A stretch of 64,000 nucleotides of DNA. Source: Gracilaria vermiculophylla (lineage: Eukaryota > Rhodophyta > Florideophyceae > Gracilariales > Gracilariaceae). Made by a program: the position numbers and the translations under genes. Positions 31,170 through 40,600 of this stretch are shown here, piece by piece (positions within the stretch are counted from its first letter, which is position 1; every line of letters begins with the position of its first letter). The notes below the pieces were generated by a model. It did not search any database. It worked only from the letters and a program-made list of their open reading frames with translations, and was not told the DNA's origin. The stretch lies in NCBI GenBank assembly GCA_019155205.2, contig JAHNZQ020000181.1:2264870-2328869 (forward strand), written 5' to 3'.

Positions 31170-31680
31170 TTAAGATGCCGATCTCGTCGACAACATGGAC
31201 CTACTCGCTGTTTCTGTCAAGCTCGCGCATCCCAAATACAGATACCATATTTTTCTCTTCACTGATGCGTCGAACACTCATTGGGCTACGATTCTCCCCC
31301 AAATACCCAAAGAAGAACGCGCCGAAAACATCTAATAACAGGCTCACGAATTACTTTGCAACCACAAACTGGTCGGTTCCTGAAAAGGAACGGTATGACA
31401 TGGTAAAAGCAATGTGTCATTTGGGTTAACTCGTCCATCGGCGCGATGTTACCATGTTCACGGATCATAAAAACCTCTATTATCTCTATGAACCCTACAA
31501 CAGGAGTCCTGGAGTTCCATGACAAACCGCAAGCAAGCTTATGCGTTGGGCATTTAACCTCTTTTCACTTATTTACGTTTCCAAACACATCCTTGGCGAG
31601 CGGAACGACTGAGCCGATATTCTTACTCGTTGGGCGATGAAATCGAAGCGTTCATTAGACTTTACCAGTATGCAACGAGC
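31170..31680 (+). pseudogene. gypsy3 RNase H
   Basis: FLFTDASNTHWATILPQIPK (first strand with the catalytic Asp, 31240-31310), then ERYDMVKAMCHLG (catalytic Glu expected in this helix), VTMFTDHKNLYYLYEP and HILGERNDWADILTRW. The order is as in gypsy4. Two stops and a frameshift are seen. Confidence 0.75.
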
Positions 31681-33170
31681 TAAGGCGCTCATATATCCCC
31701 CAATCAGCCTTTGTTGGGATCCAAATTGGATTGGCACAATCTATAGGACATAAAAAACTCGCAGTCTGAATTGAAAGAGAAGCCACCCAAGTCTTTCAGA
31801 AAAACCAACAATGTTATCAATACCAACAAGGGCATCGTTGTAACACCAAGAGATAATGAGCTTCTCAAGCTCTACGTCAGGATATCCGCTCATCCAAAGC
31901 ATGGTGGGCGCCAAAGCTGGCGCGTCACTCTTGCTGATATCCAGGTTTATTTCCAATGGGCTGACACGAGTTACGATGTCGAGTAGTTTGTACGTTTTTG
32001 CCTGCATTGTCTCTATACCGAAACAGATATGATCGTACTGCGTCCCCTAGATCCCGCCATGGACACTACCGAGTCCAAAAAGATGCATTATTTCAATTTT
32101 ATGTTTCATATTAAACGGAGGGAACGCGTTCCCGTATGTGCTTATCTTCATAGACGGTCAAAGCGGATTTGTGTGGCTAACACCATAGATACAACGGCCG
32201 AGACCGTGGTTGGATTCCTCATCGATTGGTTTGCCACCTAAAGCATCGTTCACCAGTGAATTTCAGACCACTGATCTCATTTCAAGAACAATCTGGTACG
32301 CTTTCTTTGCATCAATAACCATTTCAGCGCTCTTTTCCACCCTTACTTACTCTCCCTGGAGTAGTTCTACATTCAAAGTGGTGAATCGCAAGCTACGAAA
32401 CACAACACGCGCGCTACTATCCAAGTATCAGCTACCACAACGGTGTCTGCTTAGCATAATGCCCGCCGATTAATCTGCTCTATAAAATACTATCCTTTAC
32501 CATCTGGATAACCGCTGCCCTCTTACTGTTTTGACCGGTCATGCGCAACACACGATGATACGCGCAATTACGCATAAGGTTAGACTGGAGGTACAAGTGC
32601 GTTCTAAAGAGGCCATCCACTGTGCCCAGCGCAAATACGTGACAAAGCCTGTCATATACCTGGAAGTAATACTCAAAGACGTACCGGAACCTTCGAACAA
32701 AAAAAGCAAGTTCCGATAGATTCGCACAACCGGATGACACACGTACGTGCCATCAACTTTAGCGAGAGTGCCTACGTTCCGCGTGGCATACTACAACGGG
32801 GACGCACGCCCAAATTTTTGCTGTAATTATAAGGGCTCTTACGGGCTGTTGGACGCAGAAGTGAATACATATTCTTTGTCGAAAACCTCCTTGACGGCAA
32901 ATGAGAGATAGTTCACGGAAGAATGCTCAAGGTTCTCCGCATCAGAAACTTTGGTATTATAGAGAACATTATCAACCATCTGGCGTACTAGTCGGGCGAG
33001 CTTTTGGTTTTCAGCGAATTACTTGATATTCGTCGTAGTCGGAATAAAATCGAATTACAAGGCAAGTGGCGCGGTTTTGATTCGAATAAAACTGATTGCG
33101 TCTCGTACGACTCTCTGAAAGAATATTCACCTGATCGAGAACGAAATTAATGTGATACCTTTAGTTTACC
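31681..33170 (+). pseudogene. gypsy3 integrase and chromodomain-like tail
   Basis: Segments in changing frames: LYPPISLCWDPNW-like start, a CxxC (FCLHCLYTETDMIVLRPLDP, about 31990-32050), then LIFIDGQSGFVWLT with a catalytic-type Asp. The integrase C-terminus fades. At 33000-33140, GELLVFSELLDIRRSRNKIE, then GKWRGFDSNKTDCVSYDSLK fits a chromodomain (lxeIldiR......VkWkGf....tWe). Confidence 0.6.
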
Positions 33171-33171
33171 T

Positions 33172-33495
33172 TTCGAGGTAGTAGCGCACAACGTCCGGTA
33201 GGAGTTTTTTGTGACTCCACAGGCGCGAGTTCTTAAAGGTGGTCTCCGCTAATCACGGTGACGAGCCGAGGGAGTCCTGACAGAGGGTCCGCAAATACCA
33301 AGCGAAGAAGAAGGTTCACTGGGCCGATAATGCTCCTACAGGCGCTGCTATGGGGTGACCTGGGGATCGGCGGCTTAGAAACTTGAGGATATTCGACGAG
33401 AGTTTTCAACCGAAATAATAGATGAAGACTAAAGCGTGCTTGTTTTCCTTCTCACAGAGGTGGAGTTCAACCGGCAGATTAAGTACCGTGCCATG
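33172..33495 (-). repeat. old LTR-A copy, truncated
   Basis: Reverse-complement homology to LTR-A from TTCGAGGTAGTAGCGCAC through GATCGGCGGCTTAGAAAC to AACCGGCAGATTAAG. It starts at the same base as the copy at 16509 and ends earlier. Confidence 0.7.
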
Positions 33496-33862
33496 TCGAC
33501 ACAAACGCGACGGCGACCAGTTATTAGAGCGGTTCGTATTGATTGGCGAATTTGGGAAGCTGCTGCTTTGGCATTGGATGGAACGCCTGTGGGTACAGAT
33601 GAACAGTGTACTGCAGAAGCTGTCAAATAGTTAGACTTCATGCTAGAAGTCATTTCTCAGGTCAGAAAGAAAGGCTCCAGTTTACTCCAGGAGATTTGAT
33701 AGGTGCTGTTGACCACTATAATTAACGGTATGCTTGTGTTGCGAGAGAAGTAGGTGACTTTTTTCCTTGAGCTCAAATGCAGAGGGACGAGGTTGTACAG
33801 TAAATGTCAGGTTACTTTGCTTGACTCTTGTGCAGTGTTCAGCGATGCTAAAGTACCATGTA
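33496..33862. other. unassigned DNA between LTR-A and Tc1-1
   Basis: A 64-codon plus ORF (33436-33630) includes RIDWRIWEAAALALDGTPV and continues with stops. Unidentified. Confidence 0.3.
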
Positions 33863-35145
33863 CAGTGCGTTTCAAAATCATATCACGCCTAAAAAACGCG
33901 CCAAAGTAGTACTGTAGTGCGTCTTTGCAGAACATATAAATAAAAACCGTTTTATAATCATAACACGACATCATCAACATCCATCGTTATGGATCGACTT
34001 TCACCTCTTTCTCGCTCCAAACAGCTTGAAATCATACAACTAAAAGCTTATAGAAAATTATATGTCAAAATTAGCTGACTTTTAAGACGTTGTCCAATCT
34101 TAACTCCCCGTATCCTAGAAAATCCAGCAACTTATAGAACAAAAACACTTACAAGGCGTTCACAACTTTCCAGTCCTGCAGATAAACGAGTTTGAAAACG
34201 AGAACTGTGTCAAAGAATAGTTTTATGCAAAAAAATTGCAAAAAACTTAAACCTAAATGTTTCTAAATCAATAATTTGACAAATAATCAATTAAAAAAGT
34301 TGTTCAAGTATAAACAAATGATTGAAACATTCCACTTAAAAGATAGCCATAAGCAAAAAAACAATATATTTGTATGCAAACATGGCGTAGTAGACAAATC
34401 AATGGGACACAGTTATTTTTTCTGATAAATAAATATTCAACTTGGATGTTACAAATTGTTATAAATTTTATTGACATGATCCAAGAAAGAAACGCTCTGA
34501 ATTCCCGACATGAAACTCTAGAGGCTGTTCTGTAATGGTCCGGGCTGGCATGTCATAATATGGGAAGGCAGATATTGCATTTATTCACACACATATAGAT
34601 TTTGCATGCTATCAAAAAGTTGTTTGTAACTATAGGCCAGCTTATAGACATTGTGTTCACGGAAGAAGTTTTGTTTACCAGCGAGATAATTAACCGGTGT
34701 ACAAATCTAAAGTAGTAACAGATTGGCTACAAGAAGCAAGTATTACGGTAATGGATTGGCCAGCACGCTCCCCAGACGTGAATCCCATTAAAAATTGATG
34801 ACAGTTCTTATCAAGAACGGTTTATGGCCACGGAAGGCATTTTAGCGCAGTTTTTGATTTGAAAAACTGTTTTAAGAATTGCTGGGACAATACATTTATT
34901 TTTACAACTAATGACTACATCACTTTGATGCACAAACGCTGTATTTTCGTTACTAAGCAAAAAGGTGGAAAAACTAGTTACTGAGTCGCCAAAAGAGACT
35001 TAAACTTCACAAAGTTGTTATGATTTTGAAACGGTTTTTGGACTTGAATTTATTTTAAATCTTGATCTCGTAAAGTAGTCGTACTGTACCAAATTCACAA
35101 TTTTTGTACATCGACACCGACGTGTTATGATTTTGAAACAGACTG
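33863..35145 (+). mobile_element. Tc1-1: decayed Tc1/mariner element
   Basis: The outer ends are inverted repeats: CAGTGCGTTTCAAAATCATA on the left and, reversed, CAGTCTGTTTCAAAATCATA on the right, each next to a TA target dinucleotide (33861-33862, 35146-35147). Inside, transposase traces run left to right: VMVRAGM-like (for VMVWAGI) near 34530, then DWPARSPDVNPI near 34760. All catalytic frames are broken. It lies directly upstream of the PIF/Harbinger fragment. Confidence 0.8.
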
Positions 35146-35147
35146 TA

Positions 35148-35703
35148 CCCGATATTATTGAAGTACAAAATAACAGGACAGGAACGGAATATACCACACA
35201 GATTTGCCCACGGAATTTATCCTAGATATCTTTGTTGTTCTCCCAGAGTCATACCCTGGTAATGCTTAAGAAGCGCATTTCTCATCGGGGCAAGAGAGTA
35301 TTAGAAAGGATGTTGAACGTGCATTTGGACGCTTCTAAAACAAGTGGCACATAATTGGGCGAGCCAGTCGCGTCTGGGGCAAAAGACAGATGACAAAGGC
35401 TGCAAAATGTTGTGTATTACTGCACACTATGTCGATTTTCAAAGATTGGGAGGAGCAGGATGGCGACAGGCACATTCTCACAAGAACGTCTGACTCTTCG
35501 TTTGAGTTTGGAGATACAGTCCACCCAATGTGGGTGCGGAACGGACCTAAAGCCAATACAGGCGTTACCACGGGATCAATAGTGGCACTGTGCCAGACAA
35601 TGAACTTTGTGGCAGATATGCAAGATCAACTTGAAACCAGGCGACGTCTAGTTGAGCATCTATGGAGTGCCCATGGTGCTTTCGCGTCTCAGTATGTCTG
35701 AAT
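35148..35703 (+). pseudogene. PIF/Harbinger (plant-transposon type) transposase, C-terminal half
   Basis: HGIYPRYLCCSPRVIPG at about 35210 matches the second catalytic motif (aDGIYP), with Asp replaced by His. After a frameshift come ESIRKDVERAFGRF (third catalytic residue, Glu, kept), NKWHIIGRASRVW, KCCVLLHTMSIF and, at the end, QDQLETRRRLVEHLWSAHG, the normal terminus of the PF04827-type family. Tc1-1 abuts the 5' side, so the N-terminal half may have been displaced, although no N-terminal half is found on the other side. The gene ends 38 bp from the convergent Myb-like partner. Confidence 0.75.
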
Positions 35704-35739
35704 CGGGGGATAAGGTGCAGTCGCAGGTTCCATTTTCAT

Positions 35740-36571
35740 CTATGAAGTCGGAGAGAATTGTTGACGGGTGTGCCGAATGCTTCTGACGCTTCTTTTCAAA
35801 TTTACTAAGATCGGAAATAACTCGCTTGCGCATGGTGCGAATGTATTATGCCACGCATCTTCATCTGATCCCTGCGAACCGGAAGTAAACAGTAGTATCT
35901 CATAGTGTTTATTGATTTCTGCATTATTCTCGCGTTGCGCGTCCAAGGCTTCGTTTGCAACCCTGAGCTTCTCCTGTGCCATACGCTCTTTCCAAGCTTC
36001 CTTTTGGCCCTTAGTATTCCGACAGGACGTGACTGGAGACTCTCCTTCAGCACGGCACATCGTTCAGACTCTTCAATCCCACCGGGCACTTCTTCAGAAC
36101 TTGAAATTTTCTCTTCGAGTCGGTGGCCTGGCTTGTCATAATTCACATCCATTGTGCGAAATGGATTTAGTCTCGGATGTTCTTTCAGAACATGCCAGGC
36201 TGCCAAAACCTTGAAGTACTTGCCACTGTCGTCGGCCACGGTGCACATATCTTTTTGTTGTAGAGACCAATAGTTAGCCGAATAATATCTGTGGGGTTTG
36301 TACCAGTTGGCGTAAGTCGGATAATGCGGCCATTAAAACCCAAAAATGACGTATATGCCTTGCTCACGAGTTTACCTCGTGATTTCAGAGATTCTGCAAA
36401 GAGACGCTCGCGGGAATGGAGTTTAAAAAAGTCATTATATTTATCGATTATATTGGTAGAGAAAGTATTGCTTTTCTGTTCAGATCCCTTGATGGAAGTT
36501 TCGGAGCAATGAATGAATGCTTTGGCAACGCCTTCATCTTTGGAGGAACTGAATTTTGACCAGTTATGCAC
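35740..36571 (-). pseudogene. Myb/SANT-like partner gene of PIF/Harbinger element (NAM-associated type)
   Basis: Three overlapping minus-strand frames together give the trihelix/Myb-like accessory protein of Harbinger elements. 36185-36571: HCSETSIKGSEQKSNTFSTN, ESLKSRGKLVSKAYTSFLGF, PTGTNPTDIIRLTIGLYNKK. 35805-36248: GKYFKVLAAWHVLKEHPRLN and KPGHRLEEKISSS. 35740-36060: QKEAWKERMAQEKLRVANEA and coiled-coil-like Glu/Lys text. In active elements this protein binds the transposon ends and brings in the transposase. Two frameshifts make it dead. It lies tail to tail with the transposase remnant. Confidence 0.7.
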
Positions 36572-37721
36572 ACCAACGCATTCGCGTATGCGCGCTAAAA
36601 ATCTTGTAGCTCAATAGAGCGACCCCGAGCATAATAGGGCTCGCGTCATCTAAACAAACCATCGAGAGACCGTCAGATGTCTGCTTGAACTCACTCGACT
36701 CTCCTCGGATCAACAAGTTGCATTATATCGTACTTTTAGCGCATAACATTCGAGACCTCGAAGCTCGTCAAAAATAAAATGCGATTTGCTATCAGTTTCG
36801 TACTACACTTTATGTCAGTATCGAGATTTTTCCGTCGATAAAGACAACAATCCAGAGAATCTTGCAGTCTGACCAGTTTGTTTTTTGTTATGTAGCATTT
36901 TTGCGAACCGTTTTTGAGTTTTGATTCCTGTTTTTCTTTTATTCATATTTGGGACTAAAGCACCACAAACGTGAAGCCAAAGCACAGAATCTGAATGGCT
37001 ATTTTGCGGGCTGCCGACCAAAGAACATATTAGAGGTTCTACGTCTCATTGCACGACCTGCGTAAAGTAGGAGGTGCTTTGCCTCGCAAAAATGGCCTGA
37101 GCTCAATATGGCAGTGGCGCCGATCTACAAGCCTCCGGAGTATGTCTGTGGCCCGCAAGGCGATGAAAGTGAGGTAGAGCAAAATGACGCGTGGGCACGC
37201 CTCGCTCCTGCATGGGACACTGATGCTTTTCGGCTCGCGAAATGCGAAGCTTTGTTGCTGCAACAAACATGTACACGAAACCAATGAATGGGTTTCGAGT
37301 GGGGCTTCGTAAGAAGCGAGACGTTCAGCTATACTACTACATGTAAGTATAGCAGTGTCGCTCGGAGACTTTTATAGCCAAAAAATCAAAAAGAACAAAG
37401 CAGACACGAAGACCAACATAGGATTATGACAGCTGGCGACGATTGATGACGACTGCCATATACTTGAGACAATTATCGCTAATTAGCGATAACCAGAGAC
37501 GACTAGCGGTTACTAACAAAATCCAACGACTGCTGGCGACGACTAGCGTCTGCTAGAAAGGGCTTGCAACGGCTTTCGACGTCCACAAGGTACACATGTT
37601 TTAAGCTACAGCTGTTCTATGCACTAATAAAAATCCATATCTAGATTGCTTCATCAGTACAATACGACTTTTGTAGACTTCTCGAATCAGAACCGACTCA
37701 TCCATTGATCAGTCCCAATGG
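36572..37721. other. intergenic DNA with degenerate short repeats
   Basis: No coding sequence recognised. At 37430-37590 the words CTGGCGACGA, GACGACTAGCG and GCGATAACCAGAGACGACTA recur irregularly, an impure minisatellite-like stretch in the 3' flank of the beta-propeller gene. Confidence 0.4.
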
Positions 37722-39836
37722 CTAGAAACGATTGGAATGCTTCAGAAAGGTACGGGATTCTTTGCGGAGATCTTGAATGTTGTTGACCTGAACTTGATCG
37801 ATTGAGAGAGACCACAGATGATCGGCTCCAATAACAACATTTCTTTCAATTCGAGAAAAGCCTGAATGGCTCTGCGGAGCATGATGAGTGATCCTTCCAC
37901 GCTCTTTGATTTCAGTTTCCGAAACTTCGAGCACAACAGATCCGACGAAACGGGGCTTTTCAAAGTATGTGGACACTGGCAATACAGCAATAGCTTCTGG
38001 CTTCCAGTAAAGGAATGCTCGATGATCCCATTGAGCATTGGAACTGCTATCCGGCAATTTCCAAGACGACAACTCTGTCGGCCTAGTTTTATCTTGAACA
38101 CTGAATAACGTCACTTTAGCTCCTGTAATTCTTCCATCCGGCGTTGCGTCTTGTCCCACACTTAAAATACGTCCAGGTGCGATTGGGTGCAGGTAGGAGT
38201 TAAATCCAGGGATCTTCAGTACTCCCGTGAATTTCAATATCCATGGATTTGAGAGATCAATAATGTATATCGGATCTATTCTGCGGAATGTTGCCAAATA
38301 AGCAGTGTTTCCAATGTATCGAACAGCAAAAATTGTCTTGCCAACTGCCAAGTTTCCCACTTCGCCAGCCTTAATCAGCTTTCGAGCACCTGCACTGGTA
38401 GTGAAGCTTGTGATTTTGCTTGAACGTGTGTCCCGGCTGTCCCACGATGGTGAGCCATCGGTTGTGGCTATATAAAAGATGCCCAGATGGTCATGCATGG
38501 AGTGCTTATTCTTAACACTCCCTGAAACCTCTCCACTTGCAACATACTGAGCTCCACTACTTGACAGAGCAAATTTGTGAATTGAAGTCTTGAAATCATC
38601 TCCAGAGCTGATCAAGGATCCAAATGTATTCCATCGGTATTTTGTGGTGGTAATGTACATATCAGTAGCCGTCGAGTACACCTCACCTTCGGAACTGATA
38701 GACACACTGCTGGTCGGTTTCAAACTTCCAGAGACTGGAACATTTACCACAGTAAGCAATTCAAACCCTGAAAAGGAGGGAGTGTGGAAAACGTTGTTGC
38801 AAGAAGACAGGAACCCCGAAGACTCAGTGCCGTCAGCCTCATTTTTGATGTGATATCTTGGATACCAGACCTCTGCAGTAGAGTTCTGAACCAAATTTCT
38901 ATTATACTCTGTTGCTTCGCGAAAAGTTACCGAACAACTTGGTGACTTGAACCTGAGTCTTTGAAAGGGCTGGTTCCGAACCACAAGTCGTGCTATTCCG
39001 TTGACTTTTCTAGAGTTACTATAACTGCCGTCGAGGCGCAAAGTAGCGATGAGTATGGGTATGCCAGTGCTGACTTTGACTTGGTACAAGACAGTTTGAG
39101 ACTTTCCATAACCAAAACCGAAGCCACCAAAGCCGTTGGAGCCATCAGAGCCATAAAAAAGGGTTCCAAAATATTGAGCACGGATGAGCAAGTGGTCACC
39201 CTCGATTAGCATTTCTGAGGCTTTAAGCGGCAGTTTCAGAGAACCTAATTCCCTTGCATGACTCCCACCAAAGATTACATTCAGAACCGTAAGAGTGTCA
39301 CCGCGAATGACATACACTCTGTTGCCATCTGTTTTGATAATGTCAGGCTCATCAACATCTTGAACTTGATTATTAGTCTCCGAGAAATCAACGCCCGCTA
39401 CAGGATCTGCCTGTTGGGAATTGGCAGGCGCATCTCCAATCATTAGGCCCCCCGAACTACCGTCCCCACCGTTCCCACCGTTCCCACCGTTCCCACCTAT
39501 ACCACCCGCTACAATTGAAGCGCCCGATGCGTTGCCACCGGAGATTCCGGCGTCGCCGGAGGCAAATCCCTGGTCAAAAAATCCGATTTGTTGACTATCA
39601 CACCAGCTTGGGAAAGTATCTGAGTCTGATTTCGAGGAACCATAGACATAGTTGTTTCTGGAAAGACCGTATGGACCAATACGCGGAAGAGCATTGGTTT
39701 TGTAGAATTCCGTCAGTTCAGAGCAAGAACCAATGCTTTGCAGAGACTCGGATTGAGTACATTGAAACTGAAATGGAAACACGAAGAGAATGAGCGCAAA
39801 GTACGAGTGCGCGAAAAGTTTGGAATGGAGATACAT
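37722..39836 (-). CDS. secreted beta-propeller domain protein (PF09826 type)
   Basis: Intact, intronless 704-residue ORF, the only long intact non-transposon gene here. Residues 1-26 form a signal peptide (hydrophobic SYFALILFVFPFQF, then CTQS), so the protein is exported. A Gly/Asn-rich stretch follows (about 85-131, with GGNGGNGGNGG coded by a repeated 9-bp unit near 39463-39500). The domain starts with its family signature NNQVQDVDEPDIIKTDG at 155-171. It continues through repeated beta-strand text (VYVIRGDTLTVLNV, YLATFRRIDPIYIIDLSNPW) and ends RIERNVVIGADHLWSLS near 665-680, as the family does. PF09826 proteins are mostly bacterial and archaeal and their biochemical role is not established, so I infer no enzyme activity. 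The start is the first ATG and the only one giving a signal peptide. Flanks are repeat-derived DNA on both sides. Confidence 0.85.
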   Translation of the reverse strand: MYLHSKLFAHSYFALILFVFPFQFQCTQSESLQSIGSCSELTEFYKTNALPRIGPYGLSRNNYVYGSSKSDSDTFPSWCDSQQIGFFDQGFASGDAGISGGNASGASIVAGGIGGNGGNGGNGGDGSSGGLMIGDAPANSQQADPVAGVDFSETNNQVQDVDEPDIIKTDGNRVYVIRGDTLTVLNVIFGGSHARELGSLKLPLKASEMLIEGDHLLIRAQYFGTLFYGSDGSNGFGGFGFGYGKSQTVLYQVKVSTGIPILIATLRLDGSYSNSRKVNGIARLVVRNQPFQRLRFKSPSCSVTFREATEYNRNLVQNSTAEVWYPRYHIKNEADGTESSGFLSSCNNVFHTPSFSGFELLTVVNVPVSGSLKPTSSVSISSEGEVYSTATDMYITTTKYRWNTFGSLISSGDDFKTSIHKFALSSSGAQYVASGEVSGSVKNKHSMHDHLGIFYIATTDGSPSWDSRDTRSSKITSFTTSAGARKLIKAGEVGNLAVGKTIFAVRYIGNTAYLATFRRIDPIYIIDLSNPWILKFTGVLKIPGFNSYLHPIAPGRILSVGQDATPDGRITGAKVTLFSVQDKTRPTELSSWKLPDSSSNAQWDHRAFLYWKPEAIAVLPVSTYFEKPRFVGSVVLEVSETEIKERGRITHHAPQSHSGFSRIERNVVIGADHLWSLSIDQVQVNNIQDLRKESRTFLKHSNRF

Positions 39837-40341
39837 GGTGACAAGTCGGTCACAGGTAGAGTACGACCAGCGCCACAGATATCCAAGGTTAGGTTGCTGA
39901 AGTACTGAAAATCGGCTAGAGATTTACAACAATAAGGAGAAGAGCGTAATTTTTCATTCTTGTACCTTAATTTTCCTGTTTGTGAGCAAGCATACAAAAA
40001 TCATCGTTTTCAGATGGCAGGGCTTTTGCGAGAAGTTTTCATATTGATCTTGTGTGGGGCACCAGTAGGTATTATCCATTTAGCATGAATCTCGATGTAT
40101 CGTAGACAAAGTAAATTCAACCACAAGAAAGACTTTTCACCTTGTTGAATCATCGAAAGAGTTGTGGGTGCTCAAGGTCAAGTATGCATTGCATACACTT
40201 CAAATAGGGTGAATTTTCAAGAAAACAAGATATTTTTCAAGTCGGGTGTTTATTTGCACGCTCCATAAATCTGTACCTTCACGCGTTTCATGCTCTTTAT
40301 CTTGATATGTCAACGGTAGCGTTGGATGAATGCAATACAGT
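39837..40341. other. upstream flank of the beta-propeller gene
   Basis: No TATA box or coding sequence recognised with confidence. Confidence 0.35.
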
Positions 40342-40600
40342 GCGTTTCAAGAGGATAGGGCATCTTAAAAGCGCGCCAAAATTGTGTAATTTTAGCCACC
40401 GTAGCCATCCTTCCAGATAAGGCACCAAAGCTCAACATTGCGTTTCAAAAAGATACGACATTTCGACCTCCAGCGTAATTATGGCAAGAGGACGTCATCC
40501 TCCCTTCTCAGAACATCACCAATTGTTCCGGCTCAAAAACGCAGACCCAAATAAATCAAACAGTTTAAAAACGAAGCTCTATTTGGCATGTTTCTACCAT
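40342..40600 (+). pseudogene. Tc1-2: left end and transposase N-terminus remnant
   Basis: CAGTGCGTTTCAAGAGGATA at about 40340 matches the Tc1 inverted-repeat end of this window. About 140 bp later, at 40481, an ATG gives MARGRHPPFSEH, comparable with the start of the Tc1-3 transposase (MARGPPLSKQEQ). Homology then fades. Another end-like word, GCGTTTCAAAAAGATACGAC, lies at 40440, so two insertions may be mixed. Confidence 0.5.

Larger units (their letters stand above)
28870..33170 (+). mobile_element. gypsy3: decayed Ty3/gypsy retrotransposon, ends undefined
   Basis: Gag, protease, reverse transcriptase, RNase H, integrase and chromodomain-like segments follow in order on the plus strand, related to gypsy4 (shared ending of RNase H, WADILTRW). 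The 3' side is cut by an old LTR-A copy starting at about 33172. No LTR pair or target duplication was found. Confidence 0.8.
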
